Shown here one piece after another: positions 1 through 7,107 of a DNA stretch of 39,632 nt. Below the pieces are notes generated by a model. That model was not told the DNA's origin. It saw only the letters and a list, made by a program, of their open reading frames with translations, and did no database searches. Each line of letters starts with the position of its first letter. The stretch's first letter is position 1. The position numbers and the translations under genes are program-made. The stretch is from Actinomadura livida (GTDB lineage Bacteria > Actinomycetota > Actinomycetes > Streptosporangiales > Streptosporangiaceae), in the NCBI RefSeq assembly GCF_014648675.1, contig NZ_BMRO01000004.1:1-39632 (forward strand), given 5' to 3'.

Positions 1-85
1 CATCACCAACCGAGGCCGCCGCATCGCCGCAGTCGTCCCCGTCCCCATCGCCGAAACCGCCGACCAAGACCACGACGGCCGCTGA
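1..85 (+). CDS. Phd/YefM-type antitoxin, C-terminal end only (partial)
   Basis: The reading frame starting at base 2 is open from the window edge to TGA at 83-85 and encodes 27 residues. It contains an ITNRGRRIAAVVPV-like stretch. That strand-turn-strand (T-x-x-G-R-x-x-A-V-V-V-P) is the conserved C-terminal part of the Phd/YefM antitoxin fold, in which the N-terminal half binds DNA and the tail neutralises a partner toxin. The tail after it is short and acidic. No toxin gene follows on the plus strand, because the next gene is convergent and ends at 222. A partner, if any, must lie upstream of the window. The identification rests on a short motif. Confidence 0.55.
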   Translation, partial: ITNRGRRIAAVVPVPIAETADQDHDGR

Positions 86-194
86 ACCAGCCCGGTCAGA
101 GCACGCCCGGGCCTGACGGCCCTCCCGCGCGGGCCTTCACCCCCGGTCTGAAAGCCGGAGCACTGGCCCGCACACCGGTAGCGGCGCGGGCCCC

Positions 195-212
195 GGACCG
201 GGGAGCCGGTCC
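195..212 (-). terminator. Hairpin downstream of the sulfonate operon
   Basis: Perfect 7-bp inverted repeat GGACCGG/CCGGTCC with a GGAG loop, lying 10 nt beyond the stop codon of the last gene of the minus-strand operon. There is no T-tract, as is usual in high-GC actinomycetes. It may serve both the operon and the convergent antitoxin gene. Confidence 0.4.
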
Positions 213-221
213 CGGCCGGGG

Positions 222-1343
222 TCAGGACGCGGCGTGGGCGGGGACGGCCCGCCGGGCGGCGCCTCCGACGCGCGGCAGGACGAGTTCGCCGACGCGGTAC
301 GCCTCCTCCAGCGCCGGGTAGCCGTTGAGGATCAGGGTGTCGAGCCCGGCGTCGGCGTACTCCTCGATGCGCTCGGCGACCTGCGCGTGGCTGCCGAGCA
401 GCGCCGTCCCGCCGCCGCCCCGCACGAGCCCGATCCCGGCCCACACGTTGGGGTGGACGAGGAGGTCCTCGACGGCGCCGTGCCTGCCGCCGTGCAGGTC
501 GCGGACGCGCGCCTGGCCCACCGAGTCCATGGCCTTGAGGGTCCGCTGCGTCGCGGCGACGGCCTCGTCGGTCATGGTGTCGAGGTGGCGGGCGGCCTCC
601 GCGTACGCCTCCCGCTCCGTCTCCCGGGTGACGACGTGCATGAACACGCCGAACCGCAGCGTCCGCCCGTACGCGGCGGCGCGCTCGCGCATCTCTTCGA
701 CGCGGGTGCGGATCACCGGCGGCGGCTCCCCGTACATGAGGTAGACGTCCGCGTGCCGGGCGGCGATGTCCTTCGCGATGTCGGAGGAGCCCGCGAAGTA
801 GACCGGCGGGCGGGGGCCGTAGTCGACGGGGCTCTCCACGGTGTTGCGGAAGTGGGAGCCCTCGTGGCCGAACGGCTCGCCGCGCCACAGCAGGTCGAGG
901 ACGGTGAGGAAGTCGTCGGTCCGGCGGTAGCGCTCGTCGTGGTCGAGGAAGTCGCCGTACGCGCGCTGGTCGGCGGGGCTGCCGCCGGTGGTGATGTTCA
1001 GCCGGACGCGTCCGCGGGTGGCGCGCTGGAGGGTGCCGGTCATCTGCGCGGTGATCGCGGGCAGGGTCAGCCCGGCGCGGAACGCGACGATGTACTCCAG
1101 GGTGCGGGTCTGCTGGGCGACGCCGGCGGTGATGACGAAGGTGTCCTCGCTGCCGAACCCGGTCGGCAGCAGGACGCCGGAGAATCCCGCCTGCTCGGCG
1201 GCGCGGGCGAGCTGGGCGAGGTAGTACGGGTCGGACTCGCGGACGCGGGCGTAGAGCCCTTCCTCCTCCGTCCGTCCGGCGCGGTCGGTGCCGACGATGT
1301 TGCGGCCGTCGCCGTACGTCGGCAGGAACCAGTGGAACTCCAT
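222..1343 (-). CDS. ssuD: FMNH2-dependent alkanesulfonate monooxygenase (SsuD-like)
   Basis: A 373-residue bacterial luciferase-like (LLM) flavin monooxygenase, expected to split alkanesulfonates into aldehyde and sulfite using reduced FMN from a separate reductase. The protein starts with MEFHWFLPTYGDG, like the WFLPTHGDG start of SsuD. It also has the SsuD landmarks FLDHDERY near residue 133, YFAGSSD near 181, YLMYGEPP near 200, the mobile-loop region LVRGGGGTALLG near 310 and GYPALEEAYRVGE near 343. Length matches SsuD (about 380). It is the last gene of the operon and starts 12 nt after ssuB. No flavin reductase gene is present in the window. The exact substrate cannot be read from sequence. 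Confidence 0.88.
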   Translation of the reverse strand: MEFHWFLPTYGDGRNIVGTDRAGRTEEEGLYARVRESDPYYLAQLARAAEQAGFSGVLLPTGFGSEDTFVITAGVAQQTRTLEYIVAFRAGLTLPAITAQMTGTLQRATRGRVRLNITTGGSPADQRAYGDFLDHDERYRRTDDFLTVLDLLWRGEPFGHEGSHFRNTVESPVDYGPRPPVYFAGSSDIAKDIAARHADVYLMYGEPPPVIRTRVEEMRERAAAYGRTLRFGVFMHVVTRETEREAYAEAARHLDTMTDEAVAATQRTLKAMDSVGQARVRDLHGGRHGAVEDLLVHPNVWAGIGLVRGGGGTALLGSHAQVAERIEEYADAGLDTLILNGYPALEEAYRVGELVLPRVGGAARRAVPAHAAS

Positions 1344-1355
1344 CGAACGGTCCTC

Positions 1356-2156
1356 TCAGGCGTGGGTGCGGGCGCGGGTGCGCGCCGGGGCGGGTGCTCG
1401 GGTAGGGGCGTGGCCGCGGTCGCCGGACAGGTCGACGCCGAGGCTCAGCAGGAGCCGGTGCCGCAGCGCGGCGAAGCCGGCGTCGCGCGGGTCGCGGGGA
1501 CGCGGCAGGCCGACCGGGATCTCCTCGGCGATCCGCCCGCTGTCGACCAGCAGGACGCGGTCGGCCAGCAGCAGCGCCTCCTCCACGTCGTGCGTGACCA
1601 TCAGCGTGGTGATCTCGTGGTGCCGCCACAGCTCGGCGACCTGCCGCTGCATCTTCAGGCGCGTCAGGGCGTCGAGGGCGGCGAAGGGCTCGTCCAGCAG
1701 CAGCAGGTCGGGGGTGCGGACGAGGGCGCGGGCGAGCGCGACCCGCTGGGCCTCGCCGCCCGACAGCGTCAGCGGCCAGGAGTCGCCCCGGCCGGGCAGC
1801 CCGACCTCGGCGAGCGCGCGGTCGGCGCGTGCGCGCAGCTCCGCGCGGGGGCCGCGCAGGCCGAACGCGACGTTGCGCCACACCGGCCGCCACGGCAGCA
1901 GCCGGGCGTCCTGGAACACGATCGCGTGCTCGCCGGCGACCTGGACCTCGCCGGTCGCGTCGGAGTCGAGGCCGGCGACGATCCGCAGCAGCGTCGACTT
2001 CCCGCAGCCGCTCGCGCCGACCAGGACGACGAACTCGTGCTGGGCGACGGCCAGGTCGACGCCCTGCAGCACGGCGCGGTCGCCGAACGTCCGGCCGACG
2101 CCGCGCAGGCTGATCGCGGGACCGGTCCGCCGGGTGGCGGGGTCGTTGTCCGTCAT
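1356..2156 (-). CDS. ssuB: Sulfonate ABC transporter ATP-binding protein
   Basis: A 266-residue ABC ATPase of the nitrate/sulfonate/taurine class that powers the neighbouring permease at the inner face of the membrane. Walker A GASGCGKST is at residues 47-55, the Q-loop is in VFQDARLLPW near 80, the signature LSGGE is at 131-135, Walker B LLLLDEP is near 152-158 and the switch His is in MVTHD. The C-terminal tail is rich in Ala, Pro, Arg and Thr and looks disordered. I chose the ATG at 2156 because AAGGAG lies 8 nt upstream inside the end of the permease gene. The open frame continues to 2585 but has no family similarity there. The ATG is 2 nt after the permease stop, so translation is probably coupled. 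Confidence 0.9.
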   Translation of the reverse strand: MTDNDPATRRTGPAISLRGVGRTFGDRAVLQGVDLAVAQHEFVVLVGASGCGKSTLLRIVAGLDSDATGEVQVAGEHAIVFQDARLLPWRPVWRNVAFGLRGPRAELRARADRALAEVGLPGRGDSWPLTLSGGEAQRVALARALVRTPDLLLLDEPFAALDALTRLKMQRQVAELWRHHEITTLMVTHDVEEALLLADRVLLVDSGRIAEEIPVGLPRPRDPRDAGFAALRHRLLLSLGVDLSGDRGHAPTRAPAPARTRARTHA

Positions 2157-2158
2157 GG

Positions 2159-2926
2159 TCACGCTCCTTCGAAGGTGCGCCGCCAGCGCAGCGCCCGCCG
2201 CTCGATGAGCCGGACGATCGCGTCGGCCAGGATGCCGATGACCGCGTAGACCGCCAGCGCGGTGATGATGATCGACGTCTGGGCGAGGATGTTCGCCTGG
2301 ACGATGAGGTAGCCCAGCCCCGACTGGGCGTTGATCTGCTCGGCGACGACGAGGCTCATCCACGCGGTGCCGAGCGCGTAGCGGAGCCCGACGAGCGCGG
2401 ACGGCATCGCCCCGGGGACGATGACGTCGCGGATCAGCTCCCACCGGCTGACCCGGTAGCCGCGGCCGAGGTCGATGAGCCGGTCGTCGACGTCCCGGAT
2501 GCCCTTGAAGACGTTCAGGTAGACCGGGAAGAAGCTGCCGAGCGCGACCATCGTGATCCGCGGTGCCTCGCCCAGCCCGAACCACAGGATGAACAGCGGC
2601 ACCATCCCCAGGTACGGCATGGTCCGGATGGCCTGGATGGTGGAGTCCAGGGCGTCCTCGCCGAAGCGGGACAGCCCGGCCGCGATGCCCGCGATGGTCG
2701 CCAGGGTCGCCCCGCAGGCGAGGCCGGCGACCGCGCGGAACAGCGAGATCCGCATGTGCTCGGCCAGTTCGCCGGACCGGGTCATCTCGGTCAGCGCCGT
2801 CACGATCTCCCAGGGGGAGGACGTGATGCGCGGGTCGACGGCGCCGGTCTCGGCCAGCAGCTGCCAGAGCGCGATCAGCCCGATCGGGACCAGCGCCCTG
2901 CGGAGTGTTCGCGGTACCCGGGTCAT
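2159..2926 (-). CDS. ssuC: Sulfonate ABC transporter permease
   Basis: A 255-residue integral membrane permease of the SsuC/TauC type. There is an N-terminal segment VPIGLIALWQLLAETGA, a periplasmic stretch, then the binding-protein-dependent transport domain with about five further hydrophobic segments. The cytoplasmic coupling loop IDLGRGYRVSRWELIRDVIVPGAMPSALVGLR near 155-185 corresponds to the EAA motif that contacts the ATPase. The start overlaps the stop of the solute-binding gene by 4 nt (ATGA). Length is typical of the family. Confidence 0.9.
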   Translation of the reverse strand: MTRVPRTLRRALVPIGLIALWQLLAETGAVDPRITSSPWEIVTALTEMTRSGELAEHMRISLFRAVAGLACGATLATIAGIAAGLSRFGEDALDSTIQAIRTMPYLGMVPLFILWFGLGEAPRITMVALGSFFPVYLNVFKGIRDVDDRLIDLGRGYRVSRWELIRDVIVPGAMPSALVGLRYALGTAWMSLVVAEQINAQSGLGYLIVQANILAQTSIIITALAVYAVIGILADAIVRLIERRALRWRRTFEGA

Positions 2927-3915
2927 GGCCGTGCCCGCGAGTTGAACTCGGTGGTGAAGACCGAGTCGACCGTGATCTTCTTCTTGATGACGCCCTGCTG
3001 GAAGAACAGGTCGGCGATCCGCTGGTTGCTGCGGATGGTCGCGTCCTCGATGGGGTGCAGCCCGTCGGGGCGGTTGCGCTCCGCCTTGAGGGCGATCTCC
3101 TCGGGGATGCCGTTCAGCTTCGCGACGGCGGCGGAGCGCTCCTCCGGCTCGGCCTTGGCCCAGGCGATGTGCTCGGCCAGCTGCGCCACGAACTCGCCGA
3201 CCGCCTCCTTCTTCGCGCCGAGCGCCTTGTCGCTCGCGATGTAGAAGAGGGGGTTGCCGGCGTTGATGGTGGTGCCGTCGGTGAGCAGGCGGCTGCCGGA
3301 CGACAGGAACGTCGTGAGCGTCGGGTCGATGACGGTCGCGGCGTCCAGGTTGCCGCTGCGGAGGACCTGCTGGGCGTTGGTGCCGTCGGGGAGCTGGACG
3401 AGCTCGACGTCCTCCATCGTGAGGCCGACCGAGTCGAGGGCGCGGTTCAGCGTCCAGTGCGAGTTGGTCCCGCGGACGTAGGAGATCTTCTTGCCCTCGA
3501 GGTCGGACAGGGACGTGATGGGGGACTTCTCGTCCACGATGATCCCCTGCCCCTTCGGCCAGGGCGTGGTGGACGCGATGATCTTGAAGGGGACGTCCCC
3601 GGCCTGGGCCACCACCGGGCCGACCTCGCCCAGCTCCGCCACGTCGATCCGGTCGGCCTTGAGCGCCGCGATCATCGCGTTGGAGCCGCCGATGAGGTCG
3701 ACGACCTCGATGCGCACCTTCCCGCTCTCGTCGTCCCCGTGCGCGGGGAACGTCGGGACCCAGCCGAAGGTCTTGGTGGTGCCGACGCGCAGCACGGTGA
3801 CGCCGTCCTCGGCTTCGGCGCCGCCGCCGCAGCCGGTCGCGGCGAGGGCGACGGCGAGGCCGGTGAGGCCGGCCGCGAGGGCGCGCAGCCGGGACGAGGG
3901 GGAACGGCGGGTCAT
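2923..3915 (-). CDS. ssuA: Sulfonate ABC transporter substrate-binding lipoprotein
   Basis: A 330-residue extracytoplasmic binding protein of the NitT/TauT/SsuA family. The N-terminus has Arg residues (MTRRSPSSRLR), a hydrophobic segment, and a lipobox-like LAATGC whose cysteine near residue 28 would be lipidated. The mature part shows VLRVGTTKTFGWVP, ADRIDVAELGEVGPVVAQA and LEGKKISYVRGTNSHW, which are the ligand-cleft strands of the SsuA fold (SBP_bac_11/NMT1-like). The ATG at 3915 overlaps the stop of the upstream gene (ATGA). The frame is open further upstream but is not protein-like there. Context with SsuD, SsuB and SsuC makes organosulfonate binding likely; the ligand is unknown. Confidence 0.87.
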   Translation of the reverse strand: MTRRSPSSRLRALAAGLTGLAVALAATGCGGGAEAEDGVTVLRVGTTKTFGWVPTFPAHGDDESGKVRIEVVDLIGGSNAMIAALKADRIDVAELGEVGPVVAQAGDVPFKIIASTTPWPKGQGIIVDEKSPITSLSDLEGKKISYVRGTNSHWTLNRALDSVGLTMEDVELVQLPDGTNAQQVLRSGNLDAATVIDPTLTTFLSSGSRLLTDGTTINAGNPLFYIASDKALGAKKEAVGEFVAQLAEHIAWAKAEPEERSAAVAKLNGIPEEIALKAERNRPDGLHPIEDATIRSNQRIADLFFQQGVIKKKITVDSVFTTEFNSRARP

Positions 3916-4349
3916 GGCGAGCTCTCCGGGGTGTCGGTCGCGGCCAGCGCTTCGCGGGCCAGGGTGAGGGCGAGGGAGTATCCGGGCACGCCGGACGTGA
4001 TGAGGGTGGTCTCGGCGACGGCGAGCAGGTCCCGCCCGCCGGCTCCGGCGCGCACGGCGGCGAGCGCGTGGTGCCGGGCGGCGTCGGCCCTGCCCAGCGC
4101 GGCGAGCTGCGCGAACTGGACGAGCTGCTGCACCTTCAGCCCCAGCGGGCTGCGGACGATGACCTCTTCGCGCAGCTCTTCGAGCAGGCCGGGGGCGGTG
4201 AAGCGGCCGTGCTGCGCGCTGAACTCCCACCGCTCCCGGACGCTGCCGGGCACGGCGCCGAACAGCGTCCGGTAGGTCTCCTCGTAGGGACCGGTGTCGG
4301 GCACGGCGTTCTGGCCAGCGTTCTGCGCGGCGTTCTGGGCGGTGGTCAC
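3912..4349 (-). CDS. Carboxymuconolactone-decarboxylase/AhpD-like protein without cysteines
   Basis: A 145-residue all-helical protein resembling the CMD/AhpD family. Helices around residues 40-130 follow the family layout, with LGLKVQQLVQFAQLAALG, then RADAARHH, then ALAAVRAGAGGRDLLAVAETTL. In redox-active AhpD-like proteins the turn after the first helix carries C-x-x-C followed by His. Here the corresponding segment is R-A-D-A-A-R-H-H, and the whole protein contains no cysteine, so peroxidase activity is unlikely. A decarboxylase, isomerase or structural role is possible. The GTG start at 4349 forms a GTGA overlap with the aldolase gene and ATGA follows into ssuA, so it is firmly inside the operon. 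The first 15 residues are an Asn/Ala/Gln-rich repeat. Confidence 0.65.
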   Translation of the reverse strand: MTTAQNAAQNAGQNAVPDTGPYEETYRTLFGAVPGSVRERWEFSAQHGRFTAPGLLEELREEVIVRSPLGLKVQQLVQFAQLAALGRADAARHHALAAVRAGAGGRDLLAVAETTLITSGVPGYSLALTLAREALAATDTPESSP

Positions 4350-5023
4350 CGGCCGCCGCCTTCGAGTTCGAGCGGGAGGGCGCCGCCGAGCGCCGTCGCG
4401 CCCAGCGTGACCTGCGCGGTCTCCTCCAGCGCGACGACCAGCCGGGCCGCCCCGGCGGCGTCGGTGCCGGTCGCCAGCAGGCCGTGGTTGGCGAGCAGGA
4501 CGGCGCCGCTGCGCGGATTCGCGGTGAACGTGTCGACGATCTGCGTGACGGCCCGGCCGCTGCCGCGCGGACCGTAGGGGGCGACGGGGACGTCCTCGGT
4601 CTGCCCCGCCCGCAGCAGCGACTCGTACCGCGCGGGCAGCTCCCGCCCCGCGACCGCGTAGGCGGTCACGAAGGGCGAGTGGGTGTGCACGACGGAGCCG
4701 GTGCCGGGGCGGGCGCGGTAGACCTCGGTGTGCATCCGGACGATCTCCTCGTTCTCGGGGGCCAGCCACCCGGCGACGAGGTCGCCGTCCAGGGTGACCA
4801 CCGCGAACTCCTCCGGCCCGATCCCGCGGAGCAGGCCGCGGGAGGTGAGCAGGAGGCGGTCGGGCGTCCCGGGCACGCGGACGCTGGCGTTCCCGTGCCC
4901 GCTCTTGGACATGACGTCGGAGGCGAAGAGGTCCGTCACCGCGCCGAGCAGCGCGTCGCGCGCCGCCGCGACGTCGGAGTCGCCGAGCGGGAGTGGAGCT
5001 GGGGACCGCGGTGTCTGTGACAT
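4346..5023 (-). CDS. Class II aldolase/adducin-family protein
   Basis: A 225-residue member of the zinc-dependent class II aldolase/adducin fold, which includes fuculose-1-phosphate aldolase and methylthioribulose-1-phosphate dehydratase (MtnB). Visible landmarks are the SGHGNASVRVP segment near 40 (like the S-x-GN-x-S motif), the acidic NEEIVRMHTEVY near 90, the metal-binding HTHSPFVTAYA near 113, and the third His in LANHGLLATG near 175. It is the first gene of the sulfonate operon and overlaps the next by 4 nt. The substrate is unknown. A role on the aldehyde made by SsuD, or on a sulfur-containing sugar, is inference from position. Confidence 0.75.
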   Translation of the reverse strand: MSQTPRSPAPLPLGDSDVAAARDALLGAVTDLFASDVMSKSGHGNASVRVPGTPDRLLLTSRGLLRGIGPEEFAVVTLDGDLVAGWLAPENEEIVRMHTEVYRARPGTGSVVHTHSPFVTAYAVAGRELPARYESLLRAGQTEDVPVAPYGPRGSGRAVTQIVDTFTANPRSGAVLLANHGLLATGTDAAGAARLVVALEETAQVTLGATALGGALPLELEGGGR

Positions 5024-5125
5024 CTGAAGGAATCTCCGGGAGGGCTGTGTGACGGCAGAGAAGGGGTCTGTTCAGAGAGGGCTGTGCCAGCGGATCGGGG
5101 AGTGATCCCTGGCCTGAGTGCCGGA

Positions 5126-5146
5126 TCAGTGGTGCTTGCACACTGA
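5126..5146. promoter_or_regulatory. Candidate operator upstream of the sulfonate operon
   Basis: Inverted repeat TCAGTG-N9-CACTGA, about 100 nt upstream of the aldolase start codon, in the divergent interval between the sulfonate operon and the Hsp90 operon. The spacing and symmetry suit a dimeric repressor or activator. The binding protein is not identifiable. Confidence 0.35.
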
Positions 5147-5193
5147 GCACGAGCGCTTCATCGCCGCCTGTCGGCGCGGTCGGCGTATTCTTA

Positions 5194-5223
5194 ACTAAAT
5201 CAGTAGAGAAAGTAGGGAGTCAA
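5194..5223 (-). promoter_or_regulatory. Candidate promoter with dyad, reading toward the sulfonate operon
   Basis: This is the most AT-rich patch of the 314-nt divergent gap. On the minus strand TTGACT (5218-5223) is followed 18 nt later by TTTAGT (5194-5199), a reasonable -35/-10 pair. The -10 lies in an imperfect dyad, ACTaAaTcAGT (5194-5204). The rest of the gap (5024-5337) holds the operator listed separately and no recognisable gene; I see no convincing promoter for the Hsp90 gene. Confidence 0.4.
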
Positions 5224-5337
5224 GCGGATGTGGTCACGGCCACGCCGCTCGCCCCGGCTGCCCCGCGAATCCACCGAAGCGGGCGTAACGGGTCGCTAGT
5301 GTGTGTCATCGCTCATGTGATGATCAGGGGGGCGTCG

Positions 5338-7107
5338 GTGGCAGACCAGGCATTCCAGGTGGATCTGCGCGGGGTGGTGGATCTGCTGAGCCGGCACCTG
5401 TACGCGAGCCCGCGCGTCTATCTGCGGGAACTGCTGCAGAACGCGGTGGACGCGATCACCGCCCGGGGCGCGGACGGCGGCCGGGTGGTCATCGAGACCG
5501 GCGGCGGGGTGCTGCGGGTCCACGACGACGGCGTGGGACTCACCGAGACCGAGGTGCACACGCTGCTCGCCACGATCGGGCGGTCGTCCAAGCGGGACGA
5601 GCTCGGGTTCGCCCGGCACGACTTCCTGGGGCAGTTCGGGATCGGCCTGCTGTCGGCGTTCCTGGTCGCGGACGAGATCGAGGTCGTGACGCGGTCCGCG
5701 CGGGGCGGTGCCGCCGTCCGGTGGACGGGACGCTCCGAAGGCAGCTACCGCGTGGAGCCGGGGCGGCGGGCGGAGCCGGGGACGACGGTCACGCTGCGAG
5801 CGCGGCAGGGCGCGGCCGAGCTGCTGAGTCCGGCGGCCGTCGCGGACCTGGCGCGGACTTACGGGTCGCTTCTGCCGGTGGAGCTCACCGTCGACGGCAG
5901 TCCCATCACCGGGGACGGCCCGCCGTGGCTGGCGCACCACCGCGATCCGGCGGCGCGGAAGCGGGCGTTGGAGCGGTACTGCGAGGAGCTCTACGGGTTC
6001 ACGCCGTTCGACGTCGTCGACCTGGAGGTACCGGAGGCCGGGCTGACGGGCGTCGCGTTCGTCCTGCCGCAGGCGGTGTCGCCCACCGCGCGCGCCGCGC
6101 ACCGCGTCTACGTGAAGCGGATGCTGCTGGCCGAGGGCGTCGAGGGGCTGCTGCCCGAGTGGGCGTTCTTCGCGCGGTGCGTGGTCGACGCGGGGGAGCT
6201 GCGTCCCACCGCGAGCCGCGAGGCGCTCTACGAGGACGAGCTGCTCGACGCGACCCGGGACGGCCTCGGGGACGTCCTGCGGCAGTGGCTCGTGCGGCTG
6301 GCCGAGACCGACCCGCCGCGGCTGCGCGGGTTCCTGCGGCTGCACCAGCTCGGCGTGAAGGCGATGGCGCTGCACGACGACGACATGCTGCGCATCGTGG
6401 ACCGCTGGCTGGAGTACGAGACGTCCGCCGGGCCGATGACGCTGGCGGAGTTCCGGCGGCGCCACCCGGACGGCCGGTTCACCGCGAGCGTGGACGAGTT
6501 CCGGCGGCTGTCGGCGGTCGCGGGGGCGCAGGGCGTCGGGCTCGTCAACGGCGGCTACGTCCACGACACGGAGATCATCGAGCGGCTGCCCGACCTCGAC
6601 CCCGACATCTGCCTGAGCAGGCTGGACGCGGCGGAGCTGACCACCACGTTCGGCGTCCTGGACCCGGCGGCGGAGCTGTCGCTGCGGCCGTTCCTCGCGG
6701 CGGCGCAGCGGGCGGTGGACCGGCTCGGCTGCGAGGTCGTGGTCCGCGACTTCGACCCCGCGTCGCTGCCCGCCCTGTACCTGACCAGCCGCGACGCGCA
6801 GTTCCGCGAGGAGCTCGGCCGGGCGCGGGACGAGGCCGGCGAGCTGTGGGCCGACGTGCTCGGCGCCGTCGGCGCCACGGCCGGCGTCGAGCGCCCGCAG
6901 CTGGTGCTGAACCACCGCAACCCGCTGGCGCGGCGCGTCATGTCCCTGGGCGACGGCGGGCCGGTCGAGCCGGCCGTCCAGGCACTGTACGGCCAGGCGC
7001 TGCTCCTCGGGCACCACCCGCTGCGGCCCGCCGACACGGCGGTCCTGAACCGTTCCTTCATCGGCCTGCTGGAGTGGGCCGTCCACGCTCCGGAGGCGCC
7101 CCGGTGA
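5338..7107 (+). CDS. HSP90-family (HtpG-like) GHKL ATPase
   Basis: A 589-residue Hsp90-type chaperone-like ATPase. The N-terminal GHKL nucleotide pocket is visible: RELLQNAVDA (E31, N35, matching E-x-x-x-N of Hsp90), DDGVGL (63-68, for D-x-G-x-G), and GQFGIGLLSAFLVAD (98-112, matching GQFGVGFYSAFLVAD). Next is GTTVTLRAR, then the middle-domain SREALYED (293-300), whose Arg corresponds to the catalytic arginine of Hsp90. The C-terminal third is less like HtpG and has no MEEVD tail. The GTG at 5338 was chosen because AGGGGGG sits 5 nt upstream; an open extension to 5230 is not conserved-looking. The stop overlaps the start of the TPR gene (GTGA). It is a divergent actinobacterial paralogue rather than a standard htpG. 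Confidence 0.85.
   Translation: MADQAFQVDLRGVVDLLSRHLYASPRVYLRELLQNAVDAITARGADGGRVVIETGGGVLRVHDDGVGLTETEVHTLLATIGRSSKRDELGFARHDFLGQFGIGLLSAFLVADEIEVVTRSARGGAAVRWTGRSEGSYRVEPGRRAEPGTTVTLRARQGAAELLSPAAVADLARTYGSLLPVELTVDGSPITGDGPPWLAHHRDPAARKRALERYCEELYGFTPFDVVDLEVPEAGLTGVAFVLPQAVSPTARAAHRVYVKRMLLAEGVEGLLPEWAFFARCVVDAGELRPTASREALYEDELLDATRDGLGDVLRQWLVRLAETDPPRLRGFLRLHQLGVKAMALHDDDMLRIVDRWLEYETSAGPMTLAEFRRRHPDGRFTASVDEFRRLSAVAGAQGVGLVNGGYVHDTEIIERLPDLDPDICLSRLDAAELTTTFGVLDPAAELSLRPFLAAAQRAVDRLGCEVVVRDFDPASLPALYLTSRDAQFREELGRARDEAGELWADVLGAVGATAGVERPQLVLNHRNPLARRVMSLGDGGPVEPAVQALYGQALLLGHHPLRPADTAVLNRSFIGLLEWAVHAPEAPR

Noticed and set aside
5301..7107. Plus-strand open frame in a second phase over the Hsp90 gene, joined to the TPR frame
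   Set aside because: Before 7104 this frame reads as Arg/Gly/Pro low complexity. The TPR protein begins at the GTG overlapping the Hsp90 stop.
5338..7107. Canonical htpG chaperone
   Set aside because: ATP-site motifs fit Hsp90, but the C-terminal third diverges from HtpG and the gene is coupled to a TPR gene, so a family-level name is safer.
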